Positions 1 to 3,865 of a stretch of DNA of 6,297 nucleotides are shown one piece after another; within the stretch, counting starts at the first letter, position 1, and each line of letters starts with the position of its first letter. This DNA is from a bacterium UBP2_UBA4780 (GTDB lineage Bacteria > Edwardsbacteria > AC1 > EtOH8), in NCBI GenBank assembly GCA_002403115.1, contig DHHE01000023.1:1-6297 (forward strand), in the 5' to 3' direction. The translations under genes were made by a program, and so were the position numbers. Under the pieces are notes generated by a model. The model saw nothing but the letters and a program-made list of their open reading frames with translations, had not been told where the DNA came from and did no database searches.

Positions 1-93
1 AAAGGCTGAAGAGCCGGGCCCCGCAATCGGTCTCTCGAGCGGACTTGTGCTGAGCACAGTCGAAGCAGTCGAGAGGGTGGCGGGGCTCCGGCT
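1..93. repeat. Dispersed hairpin repeat, copy A (upstream of gene 1)
   Basis: The first 39 bases, from AAAGGCTGAAGAGCC to CTCTCGAG, are identical to 3594-3632. The element folds into nested stems. The outer arms are AGCCGGGCCCCGC (12-24) and GCGGGGCTCCGGCT (80-93), complementary except for one bulged base. A middle stem pairs CTCTCGA (32-38) with TCGAGAG (69-75). An inner stem pairs TGTGC (46-50) with GCACA (54-58) and continues through GAC/GTC (42-44/59-61). The right arm matches copy B except for one C/T change, but the interior from base 40 is unrelated to copy B. The structure ends 26 bases before the -35 of the gene 1 promoter. It could be a terminator or insulator for an upstream transcript, a mobile palindrome, or both. 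No T-run follows it on the plus strand. The repeat starts at the window edge, so its left border is not visible. Confidence 0.85.
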
Positions 94-104
94 ATTTCCG
101 TCAG

Positions 105-119
105 GTAAAATGATTTTAC
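105..119. promoter_or_regulatory. Perfect palindrome abutting the -35 box of gene 1
   Basis: GTAAAATGATTTTAC has perfect 7-base arms around a central G and ends at the base immediately before TTGACA. Such placement suits a DNA-binding regulator site, either activator or operator. A protein-binding role is inferred from symmetry and position only. No equivalent sequence precedes the gene 2 promoter, which has a different dyad there. Confidence 0.45.
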
Positions 120-148
120 TTGACAAGAAGCCGGCTTCGTGATACATT
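120..148 (+). promoter_or_regulatory. Sigma70-type extended -10 promoter of gene 1
   Basis: A perfect -35 hexamer TTGACA (120-125) is separated by exactly 17 bases from TACATT (143-148, 4 of 6 to TATAAT). TG at 140-141 sits one base before it, forming an extended -10. The gene 2 promoter at 3689-3717 has the same -35, spacing and TG, which is the strongest support. The spacer contains a perfect 12-base palindrome, GAAGCCGGCTTC (127-138), so a repressor could bind between the two boxes. Expected transcription start is near 155, giving a leader of about 330 nt. Confidence 0.72.
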
Positions 149-217
149 CATCGTTCATGGGCAAAGGCTTAAAGGACTCAATCAACAAAACCCCTAAAGA
201 CTCACCTGTAATCTTTA

Positions 218-396
218 TTAATGACTAAACTTTGGCAAAAACTGCCAGGCATACGGTCATCGAGTTGGCCGGCGTCTCGATACGCCTTTACGGCACTCGA
301 CGTCCGGCCAGTCCCTCGGTAAGCTCGGGAACAATCGAGATGAACGCATGCCTCTGATCGGCACTTGGTGAATATTTGCCAAAGTCCAGTTAATGA
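218..396. mobile_element. MITE-like element with terminal inverted repeats and 7-bp target duplication
   Basis: The element proper is 225-389 (165 bp). Its left end CTAAACTTTGGCAAA (225-239) matches the reverse complement of its right end (375-389) at 13 of 15 bases, including 11 in a row. Both ends are flanked by the same direct 7-mer TTAATGA (218-224 and 390-396), as expected of a target-site duplication. The interior continues the symmetry: AGGCATACG (247-255) opposes CGCATGCCT (345-353), GGCCGG (267-272) opposes CCGGCC (304-309), and TCGA (277-280) opposes TCGA (297-300). The whole unit could fold into a long imperfect hairpin. It has no coding capacity worth annotating. These are the marks of a non-autonomous miniature transposable element; the transposase and family are not visible here. 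The alternative is a structured regulatory RNA, but a structured RNA does not predict the flanking direct repeats. Confidence 0.72.
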
Positions 397-401
397 ATGA
401 G

Positions 402-411
402 AAGGAGGTGA
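402..411 (+). promoter_or_regulatory. Orphan perfect Shine-Dalgarno sequence in gene 1 leader
   Basis: AAGGAGGTGA is a perfect 10-base complement to the common bacterial 16S rRNA 3' end, yet no ATG, GTG or TTG follows at usable spacing. The next start codon is that of gene 1, 74 bases downstream. A strong AAGGAGG at nearly the same distance precedes gene 2 (3784-3790). A ribosome standby or loading site is a plausible inference; a relic of a lost leader ORF is the alternative. Confidence 0.5.
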
Positions 412-469
412 CCATCGGAAAGGAAAGAGAGACCCGGCGACACCAAACCACAACTTTCAATCCAACCTC

Positions 470-475
470 AAGGAG
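470..475 (+). promoter_or_regulatory. Ribosome binding site of gene 1
   Basis: AAGGAG lies 9 bases before the ATG at 485. It fixes that start, because the reading frame upstream is closed by a TGA at 398-400 and has no better initiator in between. Confidence 0.85.
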
Positions 476-484
476 CACTCTCAA

Positions 485-3400
485 ATGACTAGGAAGTTCG
501 CATTGGCGGCCGTGGCCCTGGTGCTGGCGACCGGGCTTTGCCTGGCGGCGGACATGACTGCGGAATCAGCCAAGCCCTGGCAGTCCCGGCTGCGGACCTC
601 GCCGCAGACGGTAAAATCCCCCTACGTTCCCCCGGCCAGGCTCGATCCCAAGGTCTGGCATATAAACGAGAGCTTCGAGGGAAGCTTCCCGCCGGCCGGC
701 TGGACCGTCCAGAACGTGGCCGGAGCCAGCATCACCTGGGTGCAATCCTCCAGTTCAGTGCATTCCGGGAGTTACAGCGCCTTCATAAATTATGACTGCA
801 GCGGCTACTCAGAGGATTGGCTGATCACGCCCCAGGTGACCATCCAGTCCAACGACACCCTGTACTTCTGGTTGGATATTTATGATTTCGGTTTTCCACC
901 GGACACAACCAAGGTGATGATCTCCACCACCGACAACCAGCCGGCCAGCTTCACCACCGTCCTCTGGCAGCAGTGGGATGGCGGCGGCTATGTCGACGCC
1001 TGGACGGGATATGCGGTGGACCTCTCGGCCTACGCCGGGCAGTCGGTCTATCTGGCCTTCCGCCACAACAACAATTGCGGAGACGGCGTCTTCGTTGACG
1101 ACGTCCGCATCGGGCACGAACAAACATTGTCCCACAACCTGGCGATGCAGTCCATAGACGTGCCGGCCTCGAGCCCCATTGAGCCGGGCACCCCGTTCAC
1201 CCCGACGGTGACCGTGAGCAACCCGGGGGGCAACCCCGAGGTGGACTTCTGGGTCTACTACAGCATAGACGACGGCAGCAAGACCGAGGTTTACTCGGCC
1301 TCGCAGCAGGTCTCCGACACCCTGCAGCCCGCTGCCACCGCCCAGTTCACCTTCTCCGACTTCACCCCGGCGGCGGGATCGTACACGGTGACGGCCTGGG
1401 TGGAGCTGGCCGGCGACGAGTATCCGGGCGATGACACCCTGTCGGCCAGCTACACGTCGTCGTACTGGTTCTGGGAGGCCTGGACCCCTTATTCAGAGGG
1501 CTGGGCGGCCGCGGCCATGACCGGGTACAACGGCCTGTTCTACATGTTCGGCGGCAAGAACTTCGCGGCCAGCACGCCCACCAACCAGATAGCCATCTAC
1601 GACCACGCCACCACGACCTGGTCGTACTCCTCGGCGACTATGTCCACCATCAACTATTACAGCTACGCGGTGCCCGCCCGGGGCAAGATATTCAACATCG
1701 GCGGCAGCAGCAGCTGGCCGACCCCGCTCACCAACGTCGACTGCTACTCGCCCGACGGCGATTCCCTCAATCCGCGTTCGCCGCTGCCGGTGGCCACCTG
1801 CGAGCACGTGGCCGGTGTCTGGCGCGACTCCCTGATCTACGTTCTGGGCGGCGGGAACTGGTCAATGGCCCCTATCACCAATGTCCAGATCTATGACATC
1901 GTAAACGACACCTGGACAGCCGGGACGCCCTTGCCTGTCGGGGTCGGCACCCAGGCCGGGGCCATCCTGGGCGACACCATCGTCATGACCTGCGGTTACG
2001 CCAGCGCCCAAATAGCCACAACCTACATCGGCGTGATCGACACCACCAACCCGACCTCGATAACCTGGACGACAGGGCCGGATTACCCGGCCGGCGCCCT
2101 TTACCGGGTGATGGGCGGATACATCGGCGATGCCGACAACCACGAGCTGCTGGTCACCGGCGGGCAGCCCGGCCTGGTGCTCACCACCTACTCATACAGC
2201 ACCGGCAGCAAGGGCTGGATGCCACGGCCCGACAAGATCACCGCGGCCACCAACAGCCGCGGCGGCGGCCAGGTGGGAGAGTACTTCGTGGTCTGCGGCG
2301 GCTACACCGGATCGGCCTACTCGCCAAACACGGACGCGCTGCACGTCTGGTGGGCGCCGACCGTCGTCCCGCCGGAGATCGTCTGGACCTCGCCCTATCA
2401 GGACGAGACCGGCATCCGCCGCAAGCAGCCGGTCGTCCTCGCCTTTTCGGAGCCCATGGATCCGGCCACGATGGACGGCTACACCAGCCCCAACGTGGGG
2501 AGCGTGGACCTCAGCTGGAACGCCACCAACGACACCCTGACCCTGACCCCGCAGGGCCTGTGGGACTACAACACCGAGTACCTGATGATCGTGACCGCCG
2601 GGGCCAACCCGGGCGGGGTAAACCTGGCCAAGCTGCCGGACACCCTGAGGTTCACCACCTGGCTGGCGCCGGAGATCATTCAAAGCCAGATGGACGCGCC
2701 TGGCAACACCTACGTCAGCCAGATCTTCGAGCCGGCCTATGCCGCCTACACGAGCTACTTGTCCGACGACGTCAATCTGGCCGGCATGGACTCGGTCAAG
2801 GTGACCGCCATCGAGCTGGTGGGCGGGGCCTGGAACGGGCACACCTGGCACCACATGGACAGCCTCTACCTGAGCTTCACCACCGACAGCACCGACTTCC
2901 CGGCCTGGAGCCAGGAGATCTGGGGCGGCAACCTGCTGCCGGGCACCTTCGAGGACATCTACGACGGCACCAACAACACCTACGTCATGTACCTCGACCC
3001 GCCGGTGATGCTGGGCAACGGCAAGACTTGGATGACCTTCGCGCCCTACATGAACTTAGCCGCCAAGGACGGCCAATGCGGCTGGGCGGTGAACGATCCG
3101 GTAGAGGTCTACGGCAGCACGCCGGCCTTCCGCAACCCGGGCGGCGCCTTCGGCGTGGGCACCGACTGGCAGCGGGCCAACACAAACTTGGGCATGATGG
3201 GCGACGGCGTCTGGCGGACCCTGGGCTACACCTATCCCACCGGCGTGGCCGGCGGACCGACCGGGGCCACCAAGGCGGTGTTCGCCCTGATGCCCAACTT
3301 CCCCAACCCGGTGACCGGACGGACCACATTCAGCTTCAGCCTGCCCAAGGCGTCGGACTACTCGCTCAAGGTCTACAACATCGCCGGGCAGATGGTGCAG

Positions 3401-3535
3401 TCGTTTACCGGCAAGGGCCAGGCCGGGGCCAACAGCGTGAACTGGAACGCCCAGAAGACCGGGGCCGGGGTGTACTTCTTCCAGCTGAACGCCGGCGGCC
3501 AGAGCGCCACCCGGAAGCTGGTGGTGGTTAAATAA
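485..3535 (+). CDS. Secreted Kelch-propeller surface protein with T9SS type A sorting domain
   Basis: This encodes a large exported protein of 1016 residues, probably anchored on the cell surface or released by the type IX system. Residues 1-22 are a Sec signal peptide (hydrophobic core, GLCLAA cleavage region). Residues 62-210 form a cleaved-adhesin/MAM-like jelly roll, opening ESFEGSFPPAGW and closing VDDVRIG, the fold known from gingipain adhesin domains. Residues 216-325 resemble CARDB (PTVTVSNPG, DDTLSASY). Residues 330-625 form a Kelch-type beta-propeller with six blade motifs: FGG 355, GG 406, GGG 455, CG 503, GG 559 and GG 605. Residues 629-730 match SbsA/Big_5 Ig-like domains (FSEPMDPATM). 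Residues 733-925 are an unrecognised beta-rich region. Residues 933-1016 are the sorting domain (PNFPNPVTGRTTF, LKVYNIAGQMV, GVYFFQL, ending ATRKLVVVK). I see no catalytic motif, so adhesion or carbohydrate/protein binding is the likely role; the ligand is unknown. The start is set by the SD at 470-475. Third codon positions are clearly more AT-rich over the first jelly roll than later. Gene 2 is a partial paralogue. Confidence 0.96.
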   Translation: MTRKFALAAVALVLATGLCLAADMTAESAKPWQSRLRTSPQTVKSPYVPPARLDPKVWHINESFEGSFPPAGWTVQNVAGASITWVQSSSSVHSGSYSAFINYDCSGYSEDWLITPQVTIQSNDTLYFWLDIYDFGFPPDTTKVMISTTDNQPASFTTVLWQQWDGGGYVDAWTGYAVDLSAYAGQSVYLAFRHNNNCGDGVFVDDVRIGHEQTLSHNLAMQSIDVPASSPIEPGTPFTPTVTVSNPGGNPEVDFWVYYSIDDGSKTEVYSASQQVSDTLQPAATAQFTFSDFTPAAGSYTVTAWVELAGDEYPGDDTLSASYTSSYWFWEAWTPYSEGWAAAAMTGYNGLFYMFGGKNFAASTPTNQIAIYDHATTTWSYSSATMSTINYYSYAVPARGKIFNIGGSSSWPTPLTNVDCYSPDGDSLNPRSPLPVATCEHVAGVWRDSLIYVLGGGNWSMAPITNVQIYDIVNDTWTAGTPLPVGVGTQAGAILGDTIVMTCGYASAQIATTYIGVIDTTNPTSITWTTGPDYPAGALYRVMGGYIGDADNHELLVTGGQPGLVLTTYSYSTGSKGWMPRPDKITAATNSRGGGQVGEYFVVCGGYTGSAYSPNTDALHVWWAPTVVPPEIVWTSPYQDETGIRRKQPVVLAFSEPMDPATMDGYTSPNVGSVDLSWNATNDTLTLTPQGLWDYNTEYLMIVTAGANPGGVNLAKLPDTLRFTTWLAPEIIQSQMDAPGNTYVSQIFEPAYAAYTSYLSDDVNLAGMDSVKVTAIELVGGAWNGHTWHHMDSLYLSFTTDSTDFPAWSQEIWGGNLLPGTFEDIYDGTNNTYVMYLDPPVMLGNGKTWMTFAPYMNLAAKDGQCGWAVNDPVEVYGSTPAFRNPGGAFGVGTDWQRANTNLGMMGDGVWRTLGYTYPTGVAGGPTGATKAVFALMPNFPNPVTGRTTFSFSLPKASDYSLKVYNIAGQMVQSFTGKGQAGANSVNWNAQKTGAGVYFFQLNAGGQSATRKLVVVK
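3356..3508 (+). repeat. Sorting-domain coding repeat, gene 1 copy
   Basis: These 51 codons align without gaps to 6145-6297. By my count 42 of 51 residues are identical, and one 29-base stretch (3410-3438 versus 6199-6227) is identical at the DNA level. It encodes the second half of the T9SS type A sorting domain. The DNA similarity could reflect recent duplication or ongoing gene conversion. It is a natural substrate for homologous recombination and a place where short-read assemblies break. Confidence 0.85.
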
Positions 3536-3545
3536 CAACCTTTTT
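3523..3545 (+). terminator. Weak rho-independent terminator overlapping the stop of gene 1
   Basis: GGTGGTT (3523-3529) pairs with AACAACC (3534-3540) around a 4-base loop with one G-A mismatch, and TTTTT (3541-3545) follows directly. The stop codon TAA (3533-3535) lies in the loop and right arm. The stem is short and only moderately stable, so termination may be inefficient or depend on the hairpin repeat 50 bases further on. Confidence 0.4.
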
Positions 3546-3549
3546 CAGC

Positions 3550-3566
3550 CACGGATTTACACGGAT
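3550..3566. repeat. Short CACGGAT direct repeat
   Basis: CACGGAT occurs at 3550-3556 and again at 3560-3566, a period of 10 bases (CACGGATTTACACGGAT). From general knowledge, similar CACGGATT-ACACGGAT strings occur as dispersed intergenic repeats in diverse environmental genomes. In this window it is seen once. Confidence 0.45.
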
Positions 3567-3590
3567 CCAACTTTAGCCGGGACAATTAGC

Positions 3591-3664
3591 AAAAAAGGCT
3601 GAAGAGCCGGGCCCCGCAATCGGTCTCTCGAGATTACTCGAGGACCGAAGGCGGGGCTTCGGCT
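3591..3664. repeat. Dispersed hairpin repeat, copy B (between genes 1 and 2)
   Basis: Bases 3594-3632 are identical to 1-39. The outer arms are AGCCGGGCCCCGC (3605-3617) and GCGGGGCTTCGGCT (3651-3664). The inner stem is CGGTC-T-CTCGAG (3621-3632) with CTCGAGGACCG (3637-3647), an 11-pair stem with one bulged T and an ATTA loop. The interior is a simple stem, unlike copy A, which carries a different palindrome there. A run of six A precedes the element (3591-3596). Read on the minus strand this gives hairpin plus T6, resembling a terminator for leftward transcription; no T-run follows on the plus strand. The hairpin ends 24 bases before the -35 of gene 2, almost the spacing seen for copy A. Termination or insulation between neighbouring genes is the likely effect. 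Confidence 0.85.
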
Positions 3665-3667
3665 ATT

Positions 3668-3680
3668 GGAAATTGTTTCC
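3668..3680. promoter_or_regulatory. Dyad upstream of the gene 2 promoter
   Basis: GGAAATTGTTTCC has 5-base perfect arms (GGAAA/TTTCC) around TTG and ends 8 bases before the -35 box. It occupies a position comparable to the palindrome at 105-119 but differs in sequence. If both are regulator sites, the two genes probably answer to different regulators. Confidence 0.25.
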
Positions 3681-3688
3681 GAAAACAT

Positions 3689-3717
3689 TTGACAAACAAG
3701 GAGATTGGTGATAAACT
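3689..3717 (+). promoter_or_regulatory. Sigma70-type extended -10 promoter of gene 2
   Basis: A perfect TTGACA (3689-3694), a 17-base spacer, TG at 3709-3710 and TAAACT (3712-3717, 4 of 6 to consensus) mirror the gene 1 promoter. TTGACAA and GTGATA are shared by both copies while the spacer interior differs. Expected start is near 3724. This gives gene 2 its own transcript, so the two genes are probably not co-transcribed as one operon. Confidence 0.72.
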
Positions 3718-3783
3718 CTTAATTCGACCCCAGGGGCCGAGAGGCATCCGAAACCACATTAAAACCAAACCGTCAACACAGAA

Positions 3784-3790
3784 AAGGAGG
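3784..3790 (+). promoter_or_regulatory. Upstream Shine-Dalgarno sequence in gene 2 leader
   Basis: AAGGAGG followed by more G lies 71 bases before the gene 2 ATG. It is stronger than the SD adjacent to that ATG. It is 15 bases from the ATG of the small ORF at 3806, longer than optimal. The gene 1 leader has a matching orphan SD at 402-411, 74 bases before its start, so the arrangement looks conserved between paralogues. Confidence 0.45.
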
Positions 3791-3805
3791 GGGCGGCGGG
3801 GAGAA

Positions 3806-3865
3806 ATGAAGAATAGACGGGCAGGTCAACCAACAACAGCAACCCAAAACACGGAGAAGAGATGA
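3806..3865 (+). CDS. Possible 19-residue leader peptide overlapping gene 2 start
   Basis: ATG at 3806 opens MKNRRAGQPTTATQNTEKR and stops at TGA 3863-3865, so its stop shares ATGA with the gene 2 start at 3862. Such an overlap is the classic arrangement for translational coupling. Purine-rich GGGGAG ends 2 bases before the ATG (too close), and AAGGAGG ends 15 bases before it (rather far). The peptide is hydrophilic and matches nothing I recognise. No equivalent ORF is present before gene 1, which weakens the case. It may be chance. Confidence 0.22.
   Translation: MKNRRAGQPTTATQNTEKR
3853..3856 (+). promoter_or_regulatory. Ribosome binding site of gene 2
   Basis: GGAG, within GGAGAAGAG, lies 5 bases before ATG 3862. 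It is modest in strength and spacing but adequate. The frame is closed upstream by TAG at 3814-3816 with no other initiator in between, so the start is well fixed. Confidence 0.7.

Larger units (their letters stand above)
149..484 (+). other. Long 5' leader of gene 1
   Basis: This stretch holds no convincing protein gene. From left to right it has an A-rich segment with a near-direct repeat (TAAAGGACTCA at 170-180 and TAAAGACTCA at 195-204), then the MITE-like element (225-389), then a purine- and AC-rich unstructured segment. That last segment carries an orphan Shine-Dalgarno (402-411) and the real one (470-475). Without the element and one copy of its target duplication (172 bases) the leader would be about 164 nt, close to the roughly 144 nt leader of gene 2. 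The extra length is therefore best explained by the insertion. Confidence 0.6.
3718..3861 (+). other. 5' leader of gene 2
   Basis: The leader begins with a small odd palindrome CCCCAGGGG (3728-3736) just after the expected transcription start. It continues as an A/C-rich, weakly structured stretch that contains the orphan SD (3784-3790), a possible 19-codon ORF (3806-3865) and the gene 2 SD. No MITE-like insertion is present, in contrast to the gene 1 leader. Confidence 0.55.

Noticed and set aside
1..93. CRISPR repeat or integron attC-type site
   Set aside because: Only two copies are found, 3.6 kb apart and each next to a promoter. No regular spacers are present, and the interiors differ without the attC core motifs.
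157..228. Plus-strand 23-codon ORF MGKGLKDSINKTPKDSPVIFIND near the expected gene 1 transcription start
   Set aside because: It has no Shine-Dalgarno, its stop lies inside the MITE-like insertion, and gene 2 has no counterpart. A leaderless peptide is possible but unsupported.
202..484. Two overlapping minus-strand ORFs (202-453 and 257-484)
   Set aside because: They run through the palindromic MITE-like element and the gene 1 leader, show no recognisable domain, and overlap each other in different frames.
485..560. Lipoprotein signal in gene 1 (Cys in TGLCLAA)
   Set aside because: The residues before Cys (T-G-L) do not fit the lipobox L-[AST]-[GA]-C. A standard signal peptidase I site after LCLA fits better, and the same holds for gene 2.
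2350..3531. Long plus-strand ORF (393 codons) and a 136-codon one at 2130-2540 inside gene 1
   Set aside because: They are out of frame with the well-supported gene and rich in Arg/Gly/Pro/His, as expected from reading GC-rich codons in a shifted frame.
809..3585. Several minus-strand ORFs opposite gene 1, up to 220 codons (2192-2854)
   Set aside because: They are antisense shadows of a GC-rich gene, with low-complexity Val/Gly/Arg/Ala composition, no domains and no promoter or SD.
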